64,000 bases of DNA from Blastocladiella emersonii ATCC 22665 (taxonomy: Eukaryota > Blastocladiomycota > Blastocladiomycetes > Blastocladiales > Blastocladiaceae): the NCBI GenBank assembly GCA_025594325.1, contig JANHCV010000006.1, positions 1,240,001 to 1,304,000 on the forward strand, written 5' to 3'. Of this stretch, positions 31,142-41,793 are shown piece by piece. The position numbers were made by a program, and so were the translations under genes. The notes under the pieces are model-generated. The model did not search any database, was not told the DNA's origin, and was given only the letters and a program-made list of their open reading frames with translations. The stretch's first letter is position 1, and each line of letters opens with the position of its first letter.

Positions 31142-33417
31142 ATGGAGCATAACATCATGCAATCTGCCCAAAGTGGCAGCAGCGGCGACCCGGTGCCTCT
31201 TCTTGCTGAACTGCCTACCGAGCTGCTTCTCCAGGTTTTGCAGCTCGCAGAGCCCCGGGTTTGTCTCGTTGAAGCAACCCTCACGCTCTATAACGTTGTT
31301 TCCGAAGTGTCTGTGAAGCGAATCTGGGACCGCCGCCGTCTGACCGACTGGCTACGCCACGCGCGCGTTGGTGCTGGTCACGGCCATCGGCTTTTCTACA
31401 ACGACCTCGACGCCTACCTCATGACGACTTGCTTAGACGGCAGCTCATATTCTCCAAACGGTCACTTCTACGGTGCTGTCGCGGGCGTCGTTCTCGATCT
31501 CGTTCGGCGGCAACGCGCTTCGAAGCCATCCGCGTTCGCCGCGGCATTCAGCTCTACGCGTGGGCGTCCAGCAAACCACTCAGGCTTTCAACCGGGCGCG
31601 AGACTCCTCGACCTCGAATCTCTGTGGGACGACCCGGACATCCCCCTTGGCAGTAACTCTCCGCTGTGGTCGTGTCTCGACTTCCCGATCCTCTCTCAAG
31701 CTCAGCTGTTCCTCGCCGCCGTCGCCAGCGGGGACGCAGCCATTTGTCAGCTCTTGGAGGACACGCTCGAGTGGGTGCCCGAACTGCTTGAGGCCGTTCG
31801 AAGCGACTGGTCTCTCGCCCTGCCGCTCCCACTTGACATGCCACTCAAGCTCCAACACCCGCTTCGCCTCCTCGATTTCCTCACGTTGCTTGCTGTTAGT
31901 TCTTGGAAGCCCGGTTTCCTGGAGGCCGCCTCTGGCTTGGGACTCGCCATCGACACTCTCGAGCTGGCCCGCGTTTGTTCTCCGAACACTGCCTTCAGCC
32001 ATGGCATAGAGCGGCGAATTCTCAAGTCGGCGGCGGCCGCGGCCGAGTCCAACGTCCTGGATACGATCGGTTAGCTCGCCCGCTTCTCTCCACCGCTCCT
32101 CGAAACTTTACTCGCTGTTGGGATCATCAAAGCTCTCAAACAGTGGAACATGCATTCCACGCTCGGTCTTGTGCTCACTCGTTTCGCGGACAAGCTGCGC
32201 GCAACCGTGGCACCTGCCGAGCGCTCGCTGCTCGCTGTCCTCGCGTTCGAAGGCGGAAACGGGCCAGATATCGTCAGTGTGCTCGTGTCGCACCAAGTGC
32301 TCGACCCGGAAACTTTTGCATATCTCCTGGCGCGCTCACTCAGAAACGATTACGCTGGAAGATTTCCTGCTCTCCGAGGGCTTGTGGTGCAACAAGCTGG
32401 CCCACAGCTCATGGACGTGACGTTCAATGGTTCTTGCTCTTCCCTTCCCCTGCGCCCTGACGTCAAGTTCCATTGCTGACGTGCTCCTGTCCCGCGCGCG
32501 CAGCCTTCCGGATTTGTTCGCGGTCCGTGCTTCCGGATATCCCGGGTTCGCTTTACGTCCTCACCTTTGCGGCGGAAAACCTTTCGTCGGATGACATTCA
32601 GATCCTCTTGGACAGGTGCACAGAGTACCTGTGCACCGCCGGCGCGGCCTTCAATTACGGCAACCAACCAATTGACTACGGCGGGATCAATCAGGCCTTC
32701 CACGCACCACCCGGCTGCAAAGTGAACATTATGATCCCCTTTCGACTTGCCGTTGCGGTCTTTAGCCGCATGGACGAGAGCTTGGTCCGATCATTTTCCT
32801 CGGCGTATTGGGCTGTTGTGGGCGCGCTTCAGAACCCTGCGACCCTAGTGGCCGCCCTGAACTTCCTCCAAGGGCGGCCGAGTCTGGCCCAGAAGTTGTT
32901 TGGAATCGTGATTGAAGCTGGCGATACTTACACCGTATCACCGCCACTCATTGCTGGCCCCAATGACATGCGAACGTGCCGGCACTGCACGCTTCCATGC
33001 CAGGCCCCGTGGTTGGCAACGCTCGCCGATCTCGTTGCGCTCAGCGGTGGACTCGCAGCGATCCCGGACTTTGCCAAGAAGACGGTAAGCGACCATCTCA
33101 AGCGAACGCAATACCCGAAACGCTTACCAGACGCGTGCCGGGAACATGGGGTCGCATACCAATCGCTTGAGCTGGCTCGCACCCTCATTCGCACCGATCT
33201 CGATGGACTTCTCCGGGTTCTCTGCAGTGACGATACCTCCGGGAACAATGTCTTGGTCAATGACGACTTTAGGCGTCTGGTTCCCGACGGGGCTCTGGAC
33301 CGCGTCCGCGACGCGGCGTGGGTTCGCCGCGCGGTTTCAACGTGCAAGCGCTGGCGCCTGGACGCGACCATTGAGGAGCTCAAACGTGTTGCTCCGATCG
33401 GTTCGTCCGAGCAGTGA
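31142..33417 (+). CDS. Best-preserved member of a multicopy leucine-rich family
   Basis: The initial frame (31142-32074) ends at a TAG but coding-like sequence resumes in the same frame, then shifts. Two inferred introns repair it: 32070-32132 (63 nt, GTTAGC...AAAG) and 32430-32503 (74 nt, GTTCTT...CGCAG, branch GCTGACG), giving exons summing to 712 residues in phase. The first intron has a weak branch site, so a nonsense mutation is equally possible. The N-terminus (LLAELPTELLLQVLQLAEPR) looks F-box-like. Later motifs include VKRIWDRRRL, SQAQLFLAAVASGDAAICQL, HPLRLLDFLTLLAVSSWKP and a C-terminal DATIEELKRVAPIGSS. Function unknown; an F-box plus degenerate ankyrin-like array is a guess. Relics lie at 19.0, 19.7, 33.7 and 61.9 kb. 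Confidence 0.6.
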
Positions 33418-33699
33418 GTTTCCCGTACTAAATCGAAAGCCTTGAGCATTTTCAGCGGTGAGGGAATGGAAGATGGTGATCCGCGAGCAAGCTATGCGGC
33501 GGCGCCACATCACCTGAGTGGCGCATCGCGCCTGTGCCCATGGCGGCGAGTAAGATTTTGAAGTCACAGGTCTACCTACCACTGCCGCATTTAGTATCAC
33601 ATTCCTTCATTCCAGATGCAACGTGCAAGCTTGGACTGAGGTGCTTGTGGATGGCGACGCCGGAAAGGTATCAAAACCTTTTGTGAAACAGAATCAAGA
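33418..33699. other. Spacer between family member and decayed relative
   Basis: About 280 nt with A/T-richer composition than neighbours and no supportable gene. Confidence 0.35.
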
Positions 33700-34330
33700 G
33701 CACGCCACTACACTTCGAAGCCAGACCATAGAATCCGTCGTGCACGCCGCACACACTCATGGCACTCCTCGAGCTCGAGCGCTTGGACTAGTTCCGCGAA
33801 AGTCACGCTGTCGCACACGTCGCCGAAGAGACTCTCGACAATGTCGTAGCGGAAGTCGCGTCGATGAGGTCGTTGGCGCGAAAGAACCACTTGAGCGTGC
33901 CGATGAACAGCGTCGGTGGGATCGAGCGAACGTACGTGGCCGAGGCGAGCTCGTACCAGTCGTATGTGTAGAACTTGAAAAAGAACGATTCTGAGTCGAA
34001 ACCGTACTTGGGCGTCGCGACAACGGGAAGCATCTCGGGGCGCCACCATTTCAGGCACGCGAGAATGAGGTAGTCGATGAAGGAGACGCGAGTGTCGTCG
34101 CCGTCGCCCAGCTCCTTCCTGTGCTTGATGTAAGCGTGCGTCACGACCTTGCGTCAGTCAGGATCAAGGCGCACCCAGTCGGCGAGCTTAAGCGCAAGCG
34201 TCATGATGCGCTCATCGGGGATTGCGTCCAGCACGAGGAGAAGGCCGTCGACGTTGCCCACCGCAATCAGGTACAACGAGAGCGCAAAGAGTGTGGCACG
34301 GGCGCGACCAAGTCGACGCGATCGACCTGC
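33700..34330 (-). pseudogene. Decayed distant relative of the leucine-rich family
   Basis: Minus-strand reading gives TLFALSLYLIAVGNVDGLLL, DERIMTLALKLADWVRLDPD, a TGA, then VVTHAYIKHRKELGD and FIDYLILACLKWWRPEMLP. The latter is the counterpart of LLDFLTLLAVSSWKPGFLE in the 31-kb gene. FYTYDWYELASATYVRSIPP and LKWFFRANDLID follow; a frameshift near 33860 then leads to FRYDIVESLFGDVCDSV and LVQALELEECHECVRRARR. One stop and one frameshift show decay. No N-terminal F-box-like part is found. The LINE begins immediately beyond its 5' edge, so the insertion may have truncated it. Confidence 0.68.
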
Positions 34331-34429
34331 CAAGAGGGAACGTCGTTGGACCCGCCCATGTCGAGGTGCACCGCGGCGTTACTGTTTACCGCGTACCCGC
34401 GTTTCTCGACCGCGACGACGGCGCCGTTT

Positions 34430-36995
34430 TGAGGCCGGACCGCGACCAGCCGTCGATTCCGCGCGCGTCAAGCTGCCCGAGCAGTTCGTCGAGTTCTACC
34501 TCGACGGGATCGTGTCCTCGCGCGAGGTTTCGCAGCTCACCAGCTTCGGCGTGACCAAGACGGTCCCAGTCGGCCGCGGCCTCCCGCAGGGCGGCGTCGA
34601 GTGCCCGCTCCTCTGGAACCTCGTCTACGACCCGCTCTTGTGCGCCCTCAAGAAGTGGACCGCCGGGCTCGAGATGTTCTTCGAGCTCCCCGCGGCGCAC
34701 CCTCGTTCTGCGACGCGGTCGTCGCGCCGCCACCGCCGCCCGTCTCGATGCGCGTGCACGCCTTCGCGTACGTCGACAACCTGACGCTCGTGACGCCATC
34801 GCTCGAGGCGCTCGGCGAGGGCGCGGCGATTGGGTCCGAGTTCAGCGCGCTTAACGGGCTGCTTGCTAACCCGAGCAAGAGTCTCGTGCTCCGTGCGGGT
34901 CGCACGCCCGCGGCTGCGCGGCCCCTGCGCTTTTCCGTGGGCGGCGAGGAGGTCCGTGTCCTCGGACCCAAGGAGCCCGCGCGCTTTCTCGGCGCGTGGT
35001 TCAGCGGCGACGGAAGCAACGCGCCCACGCTCGAGACGGTCACTCGCGAAGCACTCCTCGCACTCGCGGCCGTGGCGCCCCGCCACCTCACGGCTCGAGC
35101 CATCGTCTACGCCATCAACATGGTCATCATCCCGCGCGCGCTCTACCGCATGAAGGCCGCCGTCCCGCTCATCACGAGGCTCGAACAGCTCGACGCCAAG
35201 TTCCGCATGCTGGTGCGGCGGAAGCTCGGCGCTTCGGTCAACCTGCCGTCGGCCGCACTGCGCGCGCCTGCTGCTCTCGGTCTCCGCTCCATTGTCGACG
35301 CCGTGCTGGAACAGTCGGTAACCGAGTTCACGATCGGGCTCTCCTCGCCCGGCCTCGTCGGCGACACGTGCCGCGTCCTCGTTGCCCTGCTGCAGCAGGA
35401 GCAGTGGCTCCCCTCGAGTTGCCGACCGGCGAACGCACGCTCCCGTCTCGGCACCCTTGGGGCCGGCTCCCGTCGCTCACGTTCGACCGCGGCGTCTCGA
35501 TCCAGGACGAGCACGGCGAGTTTCGCTCGCAGCAGGGTTCGGTCCCGCTTGCTGCGCTCGACCCGTGGCCCACTCTCCAAGCGAGCCGCGAGAACATGCG
35601 ACACTGCGGCATCCTGTTCGCGCCGCAGTTTGTTTCGCCCGACGGCGCGCTCGTGACGCGGGCGACAGCTACGGTCACGTAGGGCGTCACGAGCCGTGGC
35701 CGCCCGCCTGGCTTGTTCGGACAGGTCACCGACATTTTGGGCACGGCGCTCGCAGCCTCGGACGCGCTCCGCATGCACGCTGGCGCTGGCGCGTTGGTGT
35801 GCGCGCGACCAGCTGGCCGCATCCGCAGGCGGGAGCCCGAGCCTGAGCCTGAGCCCGAGCCCGCCCTCGAATTTGTTTCCACGGCAGGCGTCACCTTTCT
35901 CGGGCGCAACATCATGGCTCCCGCCGCGGACTCGGCCGACGAGGTCTACTACGTCTTCCACGTCGTGAGCGGCGAGGACGGCGAGGTCGAGGACTGTACC
36001 GGCTGCGCCAACCTCGTATCGGTCCCTGATCGCTCCCCGGCGGGCATGCCGTGTGGCGGCCCGCCCTTCGCGACTAAGCTGCTCGGACCGTGTCTTCTCT
36101 TTGCTCGCCGCGCACTCCCTCCCGACACGCTCGCCCCAGTCGTCCGTGGTCCCGCGGCGCAGCTCGAGCAGCTTGCGTGCATCATGGACGAGGCCGCGGT
36201 ACCGGAGCCCGCTGGCTTCGCGCAGTCGGTTCTTTCGCTCGACCTCGCCGAGGACGCGCAGGGTATCGCGGGCGGCATCGTTTACACGGACGGGTCTCTT
36301 CGTGGCGCGGGTTTGCCAGACGTGGCGGCCGGCGCGGGTGTCTACGTGAGCGGTCGCTGGAGCTCGCTGTCCGCGTCCCTGACAGGAACCACTCGAGCTT
36401 CCGCTCCGAGCTGTGGGGCGCCCTCGCCGCCGCCGCGTCCGCTTGCCGCGGCGCCAAGCTCACCCTCACGCTCGACAACAAGGGCGTCGTCGACTCGGCC
36501 GTCAAGATGCTCTCGCCCTCTCCAAGGGTGCGTGTCCGCGCGACGTGCTCGCTCGAGTGGGCCGTACTCCGATGGATCATTGCGGCCCGCGAGCTCCGGG
36601 TCAGCTTCGAGTGGGTCCGCGGCCACGCCGGGAACTCGGGCAACGAGGAGGCCGACGCACCCAACAAGCAGGCCGCCGCCGCGCATCTACATTGAGGGTT
36701 GAGGGCGCCGCCGCCACGGATCGGAGCATGCCTCTTACGGTTCGCCACCACGGTTGAGACCTCAACTCGGACCTGCGACCCGCTCTCCGCCGCCTGCACG
36801 GCGCGCGACACGACTCGCCGCTCGCCCTGACCACGGCCGCTGGCGTCGCGCCAGCGCTCATCGACGTCCCAGCCCTCGCCACCGCGCTACAGGTTGGCCC
36901 GCGTCGCGCCCGCCCGAGCGAGTCCCTCGCTGCAAACTCGCTCCTGCGCTTCCAGCTCCGCGCGCTCGCGGGCCAGGTGCCGACCCGCGCTCACA
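34430..36995 (+). mobile_element. Degenerate non-LTR retrotransposon (RT + RNase H), 5'-truncated
   Basis: A reverse transcriptase is recognisable from FYLDGIVSSREVSQLTSFGV and GRGLPQGGVECPLLWNLVY. The catalytic box reads AFAYVDNLTLVTPS, so the usual second Asp is Asn. The thumb-like PARFLGAWFSGDG and MVIIPRALYRMKA follow. RNase H motifs come later: VYTDGSL, FRSELWGALAAAA, LTLDNKGVVDS and WVRGHAGNSGNEEAD. Homology changes frame near 34700, 35410 and 36390 and crosses an in-frame TAG at 35680. No endonuclease domain or ORF1 lies upstream. The order RT-RNase H points to a LINE of the I/Tad type in the broad sense. No poly-A tail or target-site duplication was identified. Confidence 0.85.
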
Positions 36996-37089
36996 AAATG
37001 TTGGACACGTTTGTTAGTGTCGGGGACTACGAAAGCTGCGCAAAACCGCAATATCAGAGTAATATCGGTGTGCTCGTGGCACCCTCGAT

Positions 37090-37440
37090 GTCGATAAGTG
37101 TCGCCGATGGCCATGGTCATGGCCACGGCCTTGTTTTCCAGCATGGGCGCGCAGGTATTGACCACCGAGTTGCACCGCGTCTCGTCGTACTCGGAGCAAA
37201 ATAGAATTTTCTTGAGCAGCGTGACGTTCAATATAAACAGTTCTTGAGGCACGTACGCGATCGAGCCGCACATTGTGACAAGGCCGCCGAGTTTGCGTAT
37301 CTCGCCCAGGATCGCAGCCCGCACGCTTGCTCTCGCCCACACGGCCAACGAAGGCCGTCAACTTGCCGCTGAAAACAATGAATTTCCGAGCGCAAACTTG
37401 GGAGAGGGGCAGCCCAAGGTGAGTTGACCACGCTCCGGGA
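37090..37440 (-). pseudogene. ABCC-type transporter NBD fragment, frameshifted
   Basis: Minus-strand reading shows the first nucleotide-binding domain of an MRP/ABCC transporter: IVFSGKLTAFVGRVGESKRA (Walker A region, consensus G-x-x-G-x-G-K-S/T lost), a frameshift, AAILGEIRKLGGLVTMCGSI, AYVPQELFILNVTLLKKILF (Q-loop region) and YDETRCNSVVNTCA. The signature LSGGQ and Walker B are absent, and no transmembrane domain surrounds it. It abuts the end of the LINE, consistent with a debris-accumulating island. Confidence 0.8.
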
Positions 37441-37808
37441 TGTGGCGCATCGCGTCTCCGATCAAACGATGGGAGTGGCAGGCGTGGCTGCGGGCCAGGT
37501 GACCAAGCGGTCACGGAGCGTTACGTCACCGGGCCGAATTCGCGCCGATTTCAATGGGCCTGTGAAAAGCACACGCGTCATGCGGGTCGCTCGGCAACTT
37601 CGGCGCGGCGAGAGAGCGCGTTGCGATCGGCCGCGCGCCGCATCTTCGCACTCGGCGGTCCTCAAAGCGGTCGGTCGGTCTCACACTCTCCCTCTCCCCT
37701 CGCAATAGCGGTCTTGCACCCTCCACGTATCTCATTTTGAACGCACTGCGCGTCGTCGCAACCAACACTCGCTGCAACTGCACTCGGTTTCACGCACCAA
37801 CCAACACC

Positions 37809-39644
37809 ATGTCTCTGCGCACCTTCACCGTCGACGAGGTGGCGCGCCACAACACGGCGTCCGACGCGTGGATCATCGTCAAGGACCACGTCTACAACGT
37901 CACGGTGCGTGCGCGCTGCTGGGTCAGCCCGCTCGCGAGTCCTACGCTCACGCGGCCACGTCTCTCGTAGGACTTCCTCAACGTCCATCCCGGCGGCCGC
38001 AAGATCCTGCTCAAGCACATCGGCACCGACGCCACCAAGGTGTGGCTCAACTTCCACAACCCCATCATCCTCGAGACGGTCGGCAAGAAGTACCTCATCG
38101 GCGCCGTCGGCGAGGCGTCGGCCGCCGCCGAGGCCCCCGCCGCGTCGACCGCCGTCGCCACGCGCGACCAGCTGTACCCGATCCCGACCGACGTCGACGA
38201 GCTGCGCGCGCCCTTCGGCGACCAGATCCCCTACACGGACCCGGCCTGGTACCAGGACTTCCGCTCGCCTTACTACAAGGACAGCCACCGCCGCGTCCGC
38301 GCCTTCATGCGCGCCTTTGTCGAGAAGGAGATGATGCCCTTCTGCCACGAGTGGGACGAGAAGAAGCAGGTCGACCCCGAACTGTACATCAAGGCCGGCA
38401 AGGCCGGTATCCTGCAGGCTGTCGGCGGCCCGCTGTGCCCCGAGTTCTTCCCCGCACCGCTGCCCGGCAACGTGGACCCCAAGGAGTGGGATGTCTTCCA
38501 CGAGTTCATCGTCGCCGACGAGCTGTGCCGCACCGGCTCCGGCGGCGCCGTCTGGGCCCTGATCGGCGGCCACGGTATCGGCCTGCCCCCGCTCATCGCC
38601 TTCGGCTCTCCCGAGCTCAAGAAGAAGGTCATCCCTGGCTGCTACGCCGGCACCAAGAAGATCTGCCTCGCCGTGACCGAGCCCGAGGCCGGGTCCGACG
38701 TCGCCGGTCTCGTCACCACCGCCCGCCTCACGCCCGACGGCAAGCACTACATCCTCAACGGAACGTACGTACTTTTGCACGGCTTTTGTGGGTGACTCAC
38801 GTCGCGCGGGGTCGGTGACCTTGACTGGGGTCGGGGTCGTCGACCTCCCCCACCACCCCCACACCTCACTAACGTCTCCCTCAACATCGTGGACGCTGAT
38901 TCGAAAACGCTCAGGAAGAAATGGTCGACTACGTCAGTTTGGGCCGATTTCTTCACCGTGGCCTGCCGTACGGGCGGCGAGGGAATGGCCGGGATCTCGC
39001 TGCTGCTCGTCGAGCGGTCGATGCCCGGTGTCACGGTCCGCCGCATGCAGACCATGGGCATGTGGGCGTCGGGCACGGGCTACGTGACCTTCGAGGACGT
39101 CAAGGTGCCCGTCGAGAACATCATCGGCAAGGAGAACAAGGGCTTCAAGTACATCATGAACAACTTCAACCACGAGCGCATGGGCATCGTCATCCAGGCG
39201 ACGCGCTTCGCCCGGTGCTGCTTCGAGGACGCGCTCAAGCACGCCAACCGCCGCAAGACCTTCGGCAAGAAGCTCATCCAGCACGACGTGATCCGCAACA
39301 AGCTCGCCGTCATGGCCATGCGCATCGAGACGGTGCACGCGTGGATGGAGTCGCTCATGTACCAGTCGCAGCACATGAACGAGCAGGAGGCCATGATGCG
39401 CCTCGGCGGGCCGATCGCGCTGCTCAAGGCGGCCTCGACCCAGATGTTCGAGTACGTGGCGCGCGAGGCCGCGCAGATCTTCGGCGGTCTGTCGTACACG
39501 CGCGGCGGCCAGGCCGAGCGCGTCGAGCGCCTGTACCGCGAGGTGCGCGCGTACGCGATCCCCGGCGGCTCCGAGGAGATCATGCTCGACCTCGGCATGC
39601 GCCAGTCCATCAAGGTCGCGCAGATGCTCGGCGCCAAGCTGTGA
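37809..39644 (+). CDS. Cytochrome b5-acyl-CoA dehydrogenase fusion
   Basis: Exons 37809-37904, 37971-38764 and 38915-39644 give 539 residues. Introns are 66 nt (GTGCGT...CTCGTAG) and 150 nt (GTACGT...GCTCAG). The N-terminal cytochrome b5 domain has heme ligands H38 in NVHPGG and H61 in LNFHN. From about residue 150 an acyl-CoA dehydrogenase follows: CLAVTEPEAGSDVAG, the joint ILNGTKKWSTTS, WADFFTVACRTG, the NHERMGI Glu (about 384, the catalytic-base position used by LCAD and isovaleryl-CoA dehydrogenases), RKTFGKKLIQHDVIRNKLA and QIFGGLSYTRGG. The MCAD-type Glu position near IPGGSEEIM is Gly. The fused b5 could relay electrons from FAD; substrate unknown. No clear targeting signal. Confidence 0.93.
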
Positions 39645-41793
39645 GTCTCGTTGTTTCTCGTTGTCGTCGCGGAAGCGTGTTGCTTCCTCCTCTCTCCCCT
39701 GTCCTTGTCCACGGTTTCTCCCCGATACAATGGGAATCATTCTTCCAAACACTTCCGCAAGGTCTCCTCCGCTCCAGGGTGTGTGGCGCAACGCGACTCG
39801 TCTCATCGTCAGCCGCGATGTTGTTGAAGTCGATCATCACGCCGCCCTAAAAGGTCGCGACAGCGGTGAACTCGATAAGAACAGAGCGCGCTCGCTCATG
39901 GGCTGCTCGACAGATTGGCAACCATCTCGCTGTCAGCAGCATCCCATAGTTTTGATCGAAACTCGCTCAACGTGGTTCCTCGCAGTGCAACACGACGCGC
40001 GTCCGAACTGAGCTTGAGTCGAGCGGGGGACATAGATCAGAGGAAAAAACCCGATCGTGATATATATGATATAGTAATGTACTCATTGACATCGCGTGCC
40101 CTTCTACTGAGGCGTCACATCAGGACTAACCCGAAAGGAACCGCCGTCCTCGCTTCCGGTCGCGGCGTCGAGGACCCCATCTTGTCGGTCCGAGCCAGCC
40201 AAAACAAACAAAACCCATCATCATCGAGACCTCGAGCGCGCCGCCGACCCACCCGAAAGGCACCGTACATCTCTTTGTCACAGGTGGGGTCAGACTACGA
40301 GGACCCTCCATCTTGTCGGTCCGAGCGACGATGCGGCGCGCGAGTCTTTGGAGCGGCACGGCACGCACGCGCGCGGGGCCATGGACCGTACGTACATGGT
40401 ACCACCCGCGCGCGCGCGGCCGGTAGTTGCGGAACGGGATGCGCACACGCGCACGCACACGCACACGCACACAAACGAGTGAGGTGCGAGCGGTGGTCAC
40501 TACACGCGAGGAAGCGTTAGTCGTGGGACACGAGAAGGAGCTCTCAGAGTCGGATCCGTACCGCTCATGCGCGAGCGCGATCGTGCCTAGTCTTGATCAG
40601 GCCGTCGTGGCGCTCGAGGATGATGATGATGACGACGCGCAAGAGCAGCCCTTGGTGATCATGATCTTGGAAATGCCGACCGTCGACGAGACCAGGCGCT
40701 CGAGGCCGACGAGGTGAGGCGCGGCGACTTGAAGGGCGGGAAGTGGCGCGCCGACTTGATGTGGTTGATCAGGTCGTCAATGAGCAGGAGCAGCAGCAGC
40801 GCGAGCGCGAGCGCGAGCACGAGTCGATCATGGCGAGGTACTTGGTGGTGACGATGCCGAAAGAGCTGCGGCCGAACGCTGATGTTGATGGCCGTGGTGG
40901 ACCGCGATCATGGCGACGAGGCGGTGCTGGTCGTGCTCCTTGTTCGAGCCTTGGTCCGTTGTAGCAAGTGAGGGTAGTGGTGATGGATCATGATCATGGT
41001 GATGAATAGTTGGTGAGGAAGGAGAGAGGAGGGTGGCGGGGACCCAGGCCGAGCTTTGTAACGGTTGGCCGAGCCCGACCGTGCGCGGCACTGGCATCAC
41101 AGGTGCGACGTGATACTTGATAAAACCGGTTCCCAGCCTCGGTTGTGCAAGCAAGCTGTCAGGCGCGTGCGCGAAACTGCCAAGAAATGGCCGCGAGGCA
41201 CAGGCGGGAGGCAAAACCACGCGAAACGCGCCAAACGCGTGGGACGAAACGCGTCTCGCATCGAGCACGTGAGTTTCAAGTGACTGATTCTTGCGTGATT
41301 TTGACTCCCTTCGCGACACGGCTGGCCATCTATACGCGTTTGGGGCACTGGCAGCGATCCCGAACCTCATCACCCTCACGCACGCGGCCATCTCGTTCGG
41401 CATCGTGGCGACGGTTGCGATGGTCGGCGTGGCCGTCGTCGAGGAAGCTTCAGTTTCGGGAGTGCTGTTCCTCGGCCTGCTACTCATCGTTTCGTTCAGG
41501 GAGCTGATCCCGGTCGGCACCATCACGGCCACGGCACGAGATATTGCCCAGTGGCCTCATCTTGCTTTGCGTGTAACGAAATGATGGGCAAATATCATTC
41601 TCGACTCCCGAATTACTGCTTAGCAAGTTCAAGCGTCCGTGTCCATCAGTCGTACGATCAATTGCTCGCTCTCGTGCACCCAGTGAGCACACCCTGCTCC
41701 CTCAACAAGGCCGAACGTTATAAACGAAAGCGATCGATCTATTCCTTACACAAAACTCGACACGATTGCCTCGTCACACAAAACTGGACACGC
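39645..41793. other. 2.1-kb intergenic region
   Basis: No convincing gene. It includes a degenerate direct repeat (40121-40340), a CA/CG dinucleotide tract (about 40441-40472), a short GAGCGC run (40798-40822) and clustered ACGCGT motifs near 41238-41257. One frame at 41291-41584 encodes a hydrophobic 97-residue peptide (SFGIVATVAMVGVAVVEE, VSGVLFLGLLLIVSFRELIP) of unknown status. Confidence 0.5.
40121..40340. repeat. Degenerate tandem direct repeat, about 130-nt period
   Basis: Two related units. Each has an ACCCGAAAGG(A/C)ACCG segment (about 40129 and 40250) and, later, a GAGGACCC(T)CCATCTTGTCGG segment continuing TCCGAGC (about 40169 and 40299). The 18-nt core ATCTTGTCGGTCCGAGC is identical in both. 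The intervening sequence differs. Function unknown. Confidence 0.65.

Noticed and set aside
40441-40475. CA/CG dinucleotide tract considered as a CRISPR-like or origin repeat
   Set aside because: Simple sequence without spacers or conserved flanks; an ordinary microsatellite.
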